Below are positions 24,635 through 31,765 of a stretch of DNA of 32,242 bases, in pieces. Under the pieces are notes generated by a model. That model was not told where the DNA came from. It worked only from the letters and a program-made list of their open reading frames with translations, and searched no databases. The stretch is from Bradyrhizobium sp. (lineage in GTDB: Bacteria > Pseudomonadota > Alphaproteobacteria > Rhizobiales > Xanthobacteraceae): assembly GCA_021732175.1 (NCBI GenBank), contig JAKFVP010000271.1, positions 1 to 32,242 of the forward strand. Direction: 5' to 3'. The translations under genes were made by a program, and so were the position numbers. How positions within the stretch are numbered: the stretch's first letter is position 1; each line of letters opens with the position of its first letter.

Positions 24635-26077
24635 CTAGCTGCACTGCATGTGCGTTTCAAACCAGCGCTGCACACCGTCAGAGAGTTTCGGCCACGCGCG
24701 CTGAAACGGCGCGAGCCGTTCGGCGCTGGCACGATAGATACCACGAAGCTCCTGCTCGATCTTATCGAGATCGACGGTGATGCAGCGGCCGCCGCGCACG
24801 ACGGTTTGCCCAGCCACGACGACGTCGCGGACAAAAGAGGCATTGCCGCGCGCGAACAGGAGATCGATTGGATCGACGGGCATGATGCGGTCGCGGTCGA
24901 GACGATCGAGATCGATGCTGACGAAATCAGCCACCGCGCCGGGCTCGAGCTCGCCCGTTCCCGGCGCGCCGGTCGCGTTGCGGCCATTGCGAACGGCAAG
25001 CCCGAAGAATTCCGCCGGCGTCCAGGTTCGCTGGAACCCGAGCCCGCCATGCGCCATCTGCACCAGCCGCATTTCGCGCAGCGCGTCGTCGTCCTCGTCG
25101 AGCGCGAGGCCATCGACGCCGACGGCGATGCGGCAGCCGCAGCGATGGGCGGCTGCGATCGGCGCAAGGCCGGAACGCAGGTGCATGTTGGAGCTGAAAT
25201 TGGTGACGATGCGCGCACCGGATGCGGCGATGATCTCCAGTTCGTCCGGACGGGCGTGGATGCAATGGGCGAGCGTCAGCCGCTCCGAAAGGAAGCCAAT
25301 GTCGAGGAGATATCGCACGATGCCTTGCGGATAGTTCTGATCGGCCCAGGCGCGCTGGTAGACGGTCTCCAGCAGATGCATGTGAATGCGGCGGCCGGTC
25401 TGCGCCGAGTTCTCGGCCACCGCCTCAAGCATCGCTTTCGAGCACCACTGCACACCGGCCGGACCGAGCTGCACATCAATCCTGGGCCCCGCGATTTCAG
25501 CGGCAATCGCATCCGTGAGATCGATGTAATCCCTGGGCGACATCGGCGCCCGCACGAACATCTGCTCGATGGTCGTGCGGTCGTCCGTCGAGAGACTCGA
25601 CAACACCGGCTCGCCGTCGCCATAGACGACCGGATTCTGGTCGCGTACCGCAATCGCAAAGGCGATGCGGATGCCGACGTCCGCAGCAGCCTTGCCGATC
25701 GCCCTGGCTTCCTGCACCAGTGGCATGGTTCCGCTTGGACGGGTGTAATGAACCATCATCGCGGCGCAGCCGGCGCGCGCCGACCGCGCAAGGGCTGAGA
25801 CGGCCGTCAGATAGGGATCGACCGGCGTACCCAGCGCCGAACGCAGGATCCAGCTTTCCAGGGGCATGCCAAGCGCGCCAAAGGACGACGCCGTCGGCCG
25901 GGCGTGATCGTGCGCGTTGACGAAGGCCGGAATAATAAGAGAGCGCGGCCCGCCTGATGGCGCCGCGCCCTCCTCGATTGCAGTGATGACGCCGCCCTCG
26001 TGCCTCAGCACGACATTGTCGGCGAGACCGCGGCCGGGACCACGGAACAGGCTGGTTGCCGTGACTTCCGTGGCCAT
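24635..26077 (-). CDS. Metal-dependent amidohydrolase (AtzA/TrzN/MTA deaminase-like)
   Basis: A 480-residue amidohydrolase-superfamily enzyme. Metal-binding motifs are NAHDH (His56, His58), IHMHLLET, TLAHCIH and the Asp in GVDGLALDEDDD. The SSNMHLRSGLAPI stretch before the last one is typical of the AtzA/TrzN/SsnA/methylthioadenosine deaminase group. The family removes ammonia, amines or chloride from heterocycles. ATG 26077 lies 11 nt after the stop of the binding-protein gene, so it belongs to the ABC transporter operon and probably acts on the imported compound. There is no clear ribosome site, so translation may depend on the upstream gene. The open frame continues further upstream inside the binding-protein gene, but that part is antisense-frame noise. 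The substrate is unknown; an N-heterocycle is a reasonable guess. Confidence 0.88.
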   Translation of the reverse strand: MATEVTATSLFRGPGRGLADNVVLRHEGGVITAIEEGAAPSGGPRSLIIPAFVNAHDHARPTASSFGALGMPLESWILRSALGTPVDPYLTAVSALARSARAGCAAMMVHYTRPSGTMPLVQEARAIGKAAADVGIRIAFAIAVRDQNPVVYGDGEPVLSSLSTDDRTTIEQMFVRAPMSPRDYIDLTDAIAAEIAGPRIDVQLGPAGVQWCSKAMLEAVAENSAQTGRRIHMHLLETVYQRAWADQNYPQGIVRYLLDIGFLSERLTLAHCIHARPDELEIIAASGARIVTNFSSNMHLRSGLAPIAAAHRCGCRIAVGVDGLALDEDDDALREMRLVQMAHGGLGFQRTWTPAEFFGLAVRNGRNATGAPGTGELEPGAVADFVSIDLDRLDRDRIMPVDPIDLLFARGNASFVRDVVVAGQTVVRGGRCITVDLDKIEQELRGIYRASAERLAPFQRAWPKLSDGVQRWFETHMQCS

Positions 26078-26088
26078 GACGCGCAGCG

Positions 26089-27114
26089 TCAGTTCGCGGT
26101 GTAGACCAGCTCGCGATCCTTCAGCGGCGGCAGGAATTCCCGCGAGAATATCTCCTTCACCTCGGGCGTGCGGGCAAGCTGATAGCCCTCGACCACGATG
26201 CCGATGGCGCGGGTCATGCGGTCGTCCTTGATGTCGCCGATACCGATTTCTTTCATCTCGGGCGAGACGATCAGCTTCTCGAAGGAGAATTGCAGGCGCC
26301 GCTTCTCGACGGCTTCGTTGATCAAATTGTCGTAATTGACGGCGGCCTTCATGCCGAGGTTCTGGTCCTTGGCGACTTCGATGGCCGCCTTGTTGACGGC
26401 GCGAACGAGGCCGGCCACCGCCTTCGGGTTCGACGCGAGGAGCTTGCGCGAGACCATCACGCCGTTGGAATAGAGATCGAGGCCGTAGTCGCCGAAGGAG
26501 AACCACTTGTAGTCCTTGTCCGGATCCTGACGGTTCAGCACGAGATTGAAATAGCTGGTGATGTTGAAGACCAGCGCAGCATCGATATCGCCCTTGATCA
26601 GCATCGGCTCCTGCAGGTTGGGCGCCATGTTGGAGATCTTGATCTTCTCGCCTTCGAGGCCGTTCTTGCGCACGAACACCGGCAAGAGCCGCGTCGTCGG
26701 CGTGCCCTGCGCGCCACCCAGCGTGTGGCCCTCGAAATCCTTGATGGTCTCGATGCCGTTGCCCTTCTTGGCGACGATCGCAAACGGCGGCTGGTTCCAC
26801 ATCATGTAGACCATGACGGGGGCTTCCTGCGGCTTCAGCGACGCGTTCTGGATGATGGCGTTGACGTCGCCGAACCCGGCGTCGTAGGCGCCCGACATCA
26901 CGCGCGTGACGGTCGCACCTGACCCCTCGCCCTGGTCAATGACGACGTTCAGCCCTTCTTCTTTAAAATAGCCCTTGTCCTTGGCGACGAAGAACGCGGC
27001 ATCGCTGCCTTGCGTCTTCCAGCCCAGCGTGAACTTGATGGTGGTTTCCTGCGCGCTGGCGGCACCCGCAAACAGCACGGCTCCCAACAGCGTGGCGCTT
27101 ACTACTCTCAACAT
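26089..27114 (-). CDS. NMT1/SsuA/TauA-type ABC substrate-binding protein
   Basis: A 341-residue periplasmic binding protein with a Sec signal peptide (MLRVVSATLLGAVLFAGAASAQ, cleavage about residue 22). The mature start TTIKFTLGWKTQGSDAAFFVAKDKGYFKEEGLNV is the NMT1/THI5-like fold used for nitrate, sulfonates, taurine and pyrimidine precursors. GGAGGAGAG precedes ATG 27114. It comes 31 nt after the permease gene and just before the amidohydrolase, giving an operon order of ATPase, permease, binding protein, enzyme. The pyrimidine-precursor or N-heterocycle branch suits the linked amidohydrolase better than sulfonates, as no desulfonating enzyme is present, but this is inference. Confidence 0.9.
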   Translation of the reverse strand: MLRVVSATLLGAVLFAGAASAQETTIKFTLGWKTQGSDAAFFVAKDKGYFKEEGLNVVIDQGEGSGATVTRVMSGAYDAGFGDVNAIIQNASLKPQEAPVMVYMMWNQPPFAIVAKKGNGIETIKDFEGHTLGGAQGTPTTRLLPVFVRKNGLEGEKIKISNMAPNLQEPMLIKGDIDAALVFNITSYFNLVLNRQDPDKDYKWFSFGDYGLDLYSNGVMVSRKLLASNPKAVAGLVRAVNKAAIEVAKDQNLGMKAAVNYDNLINEAVEKRRLQFSFEKLIVSPEMKEIGIGDIKDDRMTRAIGIVVEGYQLARTPEVKEIFSREFLPPLKDRELVYTAN

Positions 27115-27145
27115 GACGACTCTCCTCCGTCGGTTGCGGTTGGTT

Positions 27146-27925
27146 TCAGGTGGCGATCAGATCGTTCTTGCGGGTGGCCCAGCCGGTGACGCGGCCTTCG
27201 ATCAGCGAGAACACGACGTAAAGCGCGACGCCAAGGCCGGCGAGCACGAACAGCCCGGCGAACACCAGCGGCACGTTGAAATTCGAGGACGCGGTCATCA
27301 TGACGTTGCCGATGCCACGGTTCGAGGCGACAGTCTCCGACAGCACCGCGCCGACAAAGGCGTAGCTGACCGCGACCTTGAGCGAAGCAAAGAAGAACGG
27401 CATCGTGCGGGGCAGGCCGACGTTCCAGAGGATGTCGAACTTGCTGGCGCCGAGCGCCTTCAGCACGTCTTCGAGCTCGGGCTCGGTGGTGGCCAGACCC
27501 GTGGCGATGTTCACCACAATCGGGAAGAAGCAGATCGACAGCGCCGTCAGCACCGCCGGCACCGTGCCGGAGCCGAACCACAGCACGAGGATCGGCACGA
27601 TCGCGACCTTCGGGATCGAGGAGAATCCGACCAGCAGCGGATAGCAGGTGTCGTAGGCGGTCTTCGAAACGCCGATGATGGCGCCGAGCACGACGCCCAG
27701 CGCGACACCGAACACGAAGCCGAGCATGGTGGTAGCCAGCGTCTGCAAAATGTGTGGCCACAGGATCGGGAATTTCTGGATCAGTGTCGTAAAAATCTGC
27801 GAGGGCCGCGGCAGGATCAGATCCGACATGCCCGTCATCAGGCAGAACAGCTCCCAGGCGACGAAGAACAGCACAATCAGCCCAGCCGACCAGGCCTTTT
27901 GCCTGAGGTTGTCGAGATCGGGCAT
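27146..27925 (-). CDS. SsuC/TauC-type ABC transporter permease
   Basis: A 259-residue inner-membrane permease with about six hydrophobic segments. The ATPase-contact EAA loop is EDVLKALGASKFDILWNVGLPRTMP (about 153-177), typical of nitrate/sulfonate/taurine permeases. Other family marks are PRPSQIFTTL near the N-terminus and SSIPKVAIVPILVLWFGSG in the middle. A GGAGGGAGG site lies inside the end of the ATPase gene, and only 2 nt separate that gene's stop from this start, so the two are coupled. Confidence 0.93.
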   Translation of the reverse strand: MPDLDNLRQKAWSAGLIVLFFVAWELFCLMTGMSDLILPRPSQIFTTLIQKFPILWPHILQTLATTMLGFVFGVALGVVLGAIIGVSKTAYDTCYPLLVGFSSIPKVAIVPILVLWFGSGTVPAVLTALSICFFPIVVNIATGLATTEPELEDVLKALGASKFDILWNVGLPRTMPFFFASLKVAVSYAFVGAVLSETVASNRGIGNVMMTASSNFNVPLVFAGLFVLAGLGVALYVVFSLIEGRVTGWATRKNDLIAT

Positions 27926-27927
27926 GG

Positions 27928-28755
27928 TCAGCCTCCCTCCTGCGGCGTGGCGCGGGCATCGACGATCAGGGCGCGGAGCTTCTGGTTCAGCGCGACGAAA
28001 TCCGGCTCGAAGGTCATCGCGACCGTGCGCGGCCGCGCGAACTCGACGCTGTTGTCGTCGAGGATGCGGCCGGGCCGCGCGCTCATCACGCAGATGCGGC
28101 CGGCGAGGAAACCAGCCTCGCGCAGATCATGCGTCACTAGCAGCACGGTCGGCTTGTGCGTCATCCAGAGGCCCTGCAGGATCGACCACAGTTCCTCGCG
28201 GGTGAACTGGTCGAGCGCGCCGAAGGGCTCATCCAGCAAGAGCAGGCGCGGCTCATGGATCAGGGCGCGGCAGAGATTGGCGCGCTGAAGCATGCCGCCG
28301 GAGAGCTGCCAGGGATAATTGCTGCCAAATCCCTTCAGGCCGACTTGCTCCAGCAGCGCATTGGCTTTGTCGCGGAACGCGGTGCGGCGAAGCTTTCGGA
28401 ACTGCGAACGATAAGGCTCGACGATCTTGAGCGGCAGCATGATGTTCCGCTCGATCGTCATCCACGGCAGCATGGTCGGATTCTGGAAAGCCATGCCGAC
28501 GCGCAGCGCGCGGGCCGCCACCTCACGCCCGCCGACGATGACGGCGCCGGTGGTCGGCTGCACCAAGCCGCTCGCCAGCCGCAGGATGGTCGATTTGCCG
28601 CAGCCGGACGGGCCGACCAGCGCGACGAACTCGCCTTCGGCAATGCGCAGGTTGGTTTTCGCCAGCGCCGGGACGGCGCGAGACCCCCGTCCAAAGGTGA
28701 CGGAGGCATCCGACAGCTCGATCGCAATCGGTGCGGGGCTGTCGGCTAAGGGCAT
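27928..28755 (-). CDS. SsuB/TauB-type ABC transporter ATP-binding protein
   Basis: The ATPase of the importer, 275 residues from ATG 28755. It has Walker A GPSGCGKST, Q-loop AFQNPTMLPWMT, signature LSGGMLQRANLCRAL, Walker B LLLLDEPFGALD and the switch VTHD. The start is uncertain: in-frame ATGs at 28782, 28791 and 28809 exist, but none has a better ribosome site, and the longest would begin inside a TGCATGCA palindrome that looks regulatory. It is the first gene of the transporter-amidohydrolase operon and diverges from the GntR gene. It energises import through the permease at 27146. Confidence 0.9.
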   Translation of the reverse strand: MPLADSPAPIAIELSDASVTFGRGSRAVPALAKTNLRIAEGEFVALVGPSGCGKSTILRLASGLVQPTTGAVIVGGREVAARALRVGMAFQNPTMLPWMTIERNIMLPLKIVEPYRSQFRKLRRTAFRDKANALLEQVGLKGFGSNYPWQLSGGMLQRANLCRALIHEPRLLLLDEPFGALDQFTREELWSILQGLWMTHKPTVLLVTHDLREAGFLAGRICVMSARPGRILDDNSVEFARPRTVAMTFEPDFVALNQKLRALIVDARATPQEGG

Positions 28756-28985
28756 TCCCTGGAATTCCGCGGCTGGCTGCATGCGCATCATGAAAGAAAG
28801 TGCATGCAAGCCAGATGCCAGCCAAACTTGCCTGCGGAATCAACCATTTCGCGACATGCCGCATATCGCTGCGGATTTCTTTTGGGCAATTGCCGCGTAG
28901 AAGTGCATGCAATTCGGGCGCGGAAATGTGCGACAATTGTGCTAGGGAAGTGTCTGGAATCGCTTCGTTTGATGGGGACTTGCCG
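28756..28985. promoter_or_regulatory. Divergent promoter region with two identical candidate GntR sites
   Basis: The 230 bp between the ATPase and GntR genes contain the 12-mer AAGTGCATGCAA twice, at 28798-28809 and 28901-28912, 103 bp apart. Its minus-strand reading is TTGCATGCACTT. A partial TGCATGC is at 28778-28784. The palindromic core TGCATGCA suits a FadR-like GntR dimer. The spacing would allow one site near each of the two divergent promoters, or looping between them. A related site lies at 30332-30343 before the second amidohydrolase. Confidence 0.55.
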
Positions 28986-29744
28986 ATGGCGCCTCGCTCC
29001 GCCGGGAAGAATGCGGAATCATCCGACAAGGTCGGCGTGATCTGCCGCGCGCTGCGCCGCGCCATTATCGAGCAGGCGCTGGAACCGGGCGCGAAACTGC
29101 CGGAGGATTCACTCGGCGAGCGCTTTGGCGTCAGCCGCACCATCGCGCGCCATGCACTGGGGCAACTGGCGGCCGAAGGCCTTGTCGAACTGCGCCGCAA
29201 CCGCATTGCCGTGGTGGCAACGCCAAGCTGGCAGGAGGCGCGCGACGCCTTCGACATCCGCATTCAGCTCGAGCGGCTGGTGGTGCGGCAGCTCGCGGGA
29301 AAGCTCAGCAAGAGTCAGGTCGCAACGCTCAACGCCCATGTCGATGCCGAGGATGCCGCGCGCGGCGGCAAGGACGCGGTGTCCATACGCCTTGCCACGG
29401 AATTCCACATCCTGCTCGCCCACATGACCTCTAGCCCGATCCTGGTGCGCTATGTCAGCGAGGTCGCCTACCGCTGTTGCCTGACGCTGTCGCTGTACAG
29501 CCGCCCGCATTCCACGGAATGCGCTATCAACGAGCACCGCGCCATCATCGCCGCGCTGGTCAAGGGCGACGAGGACAAGGTGATGGGCCTGATGCATACG
29601 CACCTTGATTCCGTAGCCAATCGCGCGCTGGTGACGCCGGCGCCGCAGCGCGGCCGGGATCTGCTGGATATTCTTGCGCCCTATGCCGAGGAAGGCGAGA
29701 GCGAGCGCGTCGTGAAGCTGCCCAAGGTGGTAAGGGCAAGGTAG
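28986..29744 (+). CDS. GntR-family (FCD/FadR subgroup) transcriptional regulator
   Basis: A 252-residue GntR regulator. The winged helix-turn-helix is at about 16-70 (ICRALRRAIIEQALEPGAKLPEDSLGERFGVSRTIARHALGQLAAEGLVEL). The C-terminal FCD effector domain shows the usual FHILLAHM, NEHRAIIAAL and HL segments, whose histidines and acid residues usually hold a metal. ATG 28986 has GGGGA about 7 nt upstream and gives the normal family length; an open frame from 28800 upstream would add 62 unrelated residues. It diverges from the ABC importer operon and, by the repeated TTGCATGCAC word, probably also controls the SnoaL-like and second amidohydrolase genes. FCD effectors are usually small carboxylates. 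Confidence 0.92.
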   Translation: MAPRSAGKNAESSDKVGVICRALRRAIIEQALEPGAKLPEDSLGERFGVSRTIARHALGQLAAEGLVELRRNRIAVVATPSWQEARDAFDIRIQLERLVVRQLAGKLSKSQVATLNAHVDAEDAARGGKDAVSIRLATEFHILLAHMTSSPILVRYVSEVAYRCCLTLSLYSRPHSTECAINEHRAIIAALVKGDEDKVMGLMHTHLDSVANRALVTPAPQRGRDLLDILAPYAEEGESERVVKLPKVVRAR

Positions 29745-29754
29745 CGGCAACAAC

Positions 29755-29849
29755 CGTCATTGCGAGCGAAGCGAAGCAATCCAGCTTGCTTTCTTTTGTC
29801 GCCGCGAAGGAAGCTGGATTGCTTCGTCGCTTCGCTCCTCGCAATGACG
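29755..29849. repeat. Palindromic intergenic repeat (CGTCATTGCGAGC family), copy 2
   Basis: A 95-bp inverted repeat with the same outer CGTCATTGCGAGCG and inner GCAATCCAGCTT arms as the copy at 21034-21123; only the loop differs. It lies between the convergent GntR and SnoaL-like genes, again at a place where two transcripts end. Confidence 0.8.
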
Positions 29850-29867
29850 GGTTGAGCGGATCGCCTC

Positions 29868-30287
29868 TCAGGCCTTGATCCCGCGCTGAACCAGAATCCG
29901 CTCGGCGCTGTCGTTCCAGACGTCCATCTTCACGATCTGGCCGCCCTGCACCACGAAACGATCGACATAGCGGTTGCCCTCGAACGGCGTACCGTCGATC
30001 CATTCGCCGTACAACGTGCCGATGCTGTAGACGACGGTCTCGTTGTTGCCGGGGCAGACGTCGAAACGGTCCATCTTCTTCTTGACCCAGCGATAGCGCT
30101 GGGCGTTGAAGCCGGTCGGCCCGCGCGGGTGATCGAATTCGCGCCCGCCCGTGAAGGTGATGATGGTGCCGGGCTTCATGTAGGCCGCCGCGGCGTCGGG
30201 ATCGGGGATCATCGACGCAGTGAGGTAAGCCTCGACGATCTCGGCATCGGACATCTGGTCGGCTTCGGGCTTGGCGGCGGCGGACAT
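29868..30287 (-). CDS. SnoaL-like (NTF2 fold) protein
   Basis: A 139-residue protein of the SnoaL/NTF2-like alpha+beta barrel fold. Typical features are an N-terminal helix with MSDAEIVEAYLTASMIPDPDAAAAYMKPG, then strands IITFTGGREF, FNAQRYRWVKKKMDRFDV, VVYSIGTLYGEW, and the closing RYVDRFVVQGGQIVKMDVWNDS. Members include isomerases, cyclases, dehydratases and proteins without known activity, so no reaction can be named. ATG 30287 has AGGAG 8 nt upstream. It diverges from the CodA-like amidohydrolase at 30421 across a 133-bp region with a likely GntR site, so it is probably part of the same pathway. Confidence 0.8.
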   Translation of the reverse strand: MSAAAKPEADQMSDAEIVEAYLTASMIPDPDAAAAYMKPGTIITFTGGREFDHPRGPTGFNAQRYRWVKKKMDRFDVCPGNNETVVYSIGTLYGEWIDGTPFEGNRYVDRFVVQGGQIVKMDVWNDSAERILVQRGIKA

Positions 30288-30331
30288 GGCGGCATCTCCT
30301 GCTGGCAGAATTCTACGATTCGGGGCCCAAG

Positions 30332-30378
30332 TTGCATGCACATATTTTGAACAGTTTTGCCACTGGATTGCACACAAT
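30332..30378. promoter_or_regulatory. Candidate GntR site and second palindrome between SnoaL-like and amidohydrolase genes
   Basis: TTGCATGCACAT at 30332-30343 shares its first ten bases with the two sites flanking the GntR gene (read on the minus strand there). About 24 bp on, ATTGCACACAAT at 30367-30378 is a related TTG-N4-CAA palindrome. Both are in the divergent promoter gap 30288-30420. Confidence 0.5.
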
Positions 30379-30420
30379 CTGGAGCTGTCAGAATTCGCAG
30401 CTTCCGCTAGGTTTTCCACC

Positions 30421-31665
30421 ATGCTCGCGCGAACCGCCTTCGATCTCGTCTTCCGCAACGCCCGCACCAGGGCCGCTGCGGAACCGGTCGACATTGCCAT
30501 CAAGGGTGGCAAGATCGCGGCCATCGCGCCGACGCTTGCCTGCGAGGGCCCCGAGGTCGATGCCGACGGAAGGCTGGTGCTGGCGGGGTTCGTCGACACG
30601 CATATCCATCTCGACAAGGCCTGCCTGCTCGGCCGCTGCGGGCATAACCACCGCAGCGTCAGCGACGCGATCCAGGCGGTGGCGGCGATGAAGCGCGATT
30701 TCACCGTCGAGGACATCTACGCCCGCGGCCAGAAGGTGATCGAGCGCGCGGTGACCGGCGGCACCACGCGGATGCGCACCCATGTCGAGATCGATCCACG
30801 CATCGGGCTGCGCGGCTACGAGGCGATCAAGGCGCTGAAGCAGGACTACGTCTGGGCGCTCGATCTCTCCATCTGCGCCTTCCCGCAGGAAGGCCTGACC
30901 AACGATCCCGGCTGCGAGGAACTGCTGGTCGAAGCGCTGCGCGACGGCGCCGATCTGATCGGCGGCTGTCCCTACATGGACAGCGATCCCAATGCGCAGC
31001 TCGAAAAGCTGTTCGATCTCGCGCAGGAGTTCGACGTCGATGTCGATATGCATCTCGACTTCGATCTCGACCCGTCCTGGTGGCATCTCGACGAAGTCTG
31101 CCGGCAGACCGAGCGCCGCAACTACCAGGGCCGCGTCGCGATCGGCCATGCCACCAAACTCTCCGCGCTGCCGCCGGAGCAGCTCAAGTCGGCTGCCGAA
31201 CTGCTTGCCAAGACCGGCGTCGCCGTGACCGTGCTTCCCGCTACCGATCTCTATCTGATGGGGCGCGATGCCACCCATAACGCGCCGCGCGGGCTCACGG
31301 TCGCCCACAGACTGGCGGAACACGGCGTGCTCTGCTCGGTCGCGACCAACAATGTGCAGAATCCGTTCACGCCCTTTGGCGATGCATCGCTGCTGCGCAT
31401 GGCCAACCTCTATGCCAACGCCGCGCATGCCGCGATCAGCGAATTCGATGCCTGCCTCGACCTCGTGACCGATCTGCCGGCGCGGCTGATGAATCTCCGG
31501 GATTACGGCATCGAGGTCGGCAATTCAGCCGATCTCGTCATCCTCGATACCGACAGCGGGCCGAACGCCATCGCCGAATTGCCCGATGTGCTTGCCGGCT
31601 ACAAGAACGGGCGAAAGGTGTTCGAGCGGCAGCGGCCTACCCTGTTTCCGCCGAACCAGGTGTAG
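30421..31665 (+). CDS. CodA/AtzC-like amidohydrolase family protein
   Basis: A 414-residue amidohydrolase of the cytosine deaminase-like group. It has the metal motif HIHLDK (His61, His63), HVEID (121-125), DMHLDF (His211), GHAT (His243) and the segment ATNNVQNPFTPFGD (308-321). Compared with E. coli CodA, as I recall it, the catalytic HCDE Glu aligns with Phe214 and the metal-ligand Asp in the last motif aligns with Asn310 or Asn311. True cytosine deaminase activity is therefore doubtful, and the gene belongs to an uncharacterised branch. ATG 30421 has no strong ribosome site. It diverges from the SnoaL-like gene and carries the probable GntR site upstream, which links it to the importer and the AtzA-like amidohydrolase. 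An N-heterocycle or cyclic amide is a plausible substrate. Confidence 0.85.
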   Translation: MLARTAFDLVFRNARTRAAAEPVDIAIKGGKIAAIAPTLACEGPEVDADGRLVLAGFVDTHIHLDKACLLGRCGHNHRSVSDAIQAVAAMKRDFTVEDIYARGQKVIERAVTGGTTRMRTHVEIDPRIGLRGYEAIKALKQDYVWALDLSICAFPQEGLTNDPGCEELLVEALRDGADLIGGCPYMDSDPNAQLEKLFDLAQEFDVDVDMHLDFDLDPSWWHLDEVCRQTERRNYQGRVAIGHATKLSALPPEQLKSAAELLAKTGVAVTVLPATDLYLMGRDATHNAPRGLTVAHRLAEHGVLCSVATNNVQNPFTPFGDASLLRMANLYANAAHAAISEFDACLDLVTDLPARLMNLRDYGIEVGNSADLVILDTDSGPNAIAELPDVLAGYKNGRKVFERQRPTLFPPNQV

Positions 31666-31678
31666 CCACGCGATCAGC

Positions 31679-31700
31679 GCGCGGCCCCATACGGCCGCGC
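31679..31700 (+). terminator. GC-rich hairpin after the amidohydrolase gene
   Basis: GCGCGGCC at 31679-31686 pairs perfectly with GGCCGCGC at 31693-31700 around CCATAC, 13 nt after the stop codon. No T-run follows, so it is at most a weak intrinsic terminator or an mRNA 3' stabiliser. Confidence 0.4.
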
Positions 31701-31765
31701 ACAATTGACCTGCCTCCTGATCCCTGTTGGTATCCGGTCAAACAAAACAAGACCGGGCAGGAAAC

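Noticed and set aside
24635..26800. Amidohydrolase extended upstream to 26800 as a 721-residue fusion.
   Set aside because: The added 240 residues lie in another frame of the binding-protein gene and look like noise; the domain starts properly at ATG 26077.
27146..28755. Naming the second importer ssuABC or tauABC.
   Set aside because: No sulfonate- or taurine-cleaving oxygenase is present, and the linked enzymes are amidohydrolases; family resemblance does not fix the ligand.
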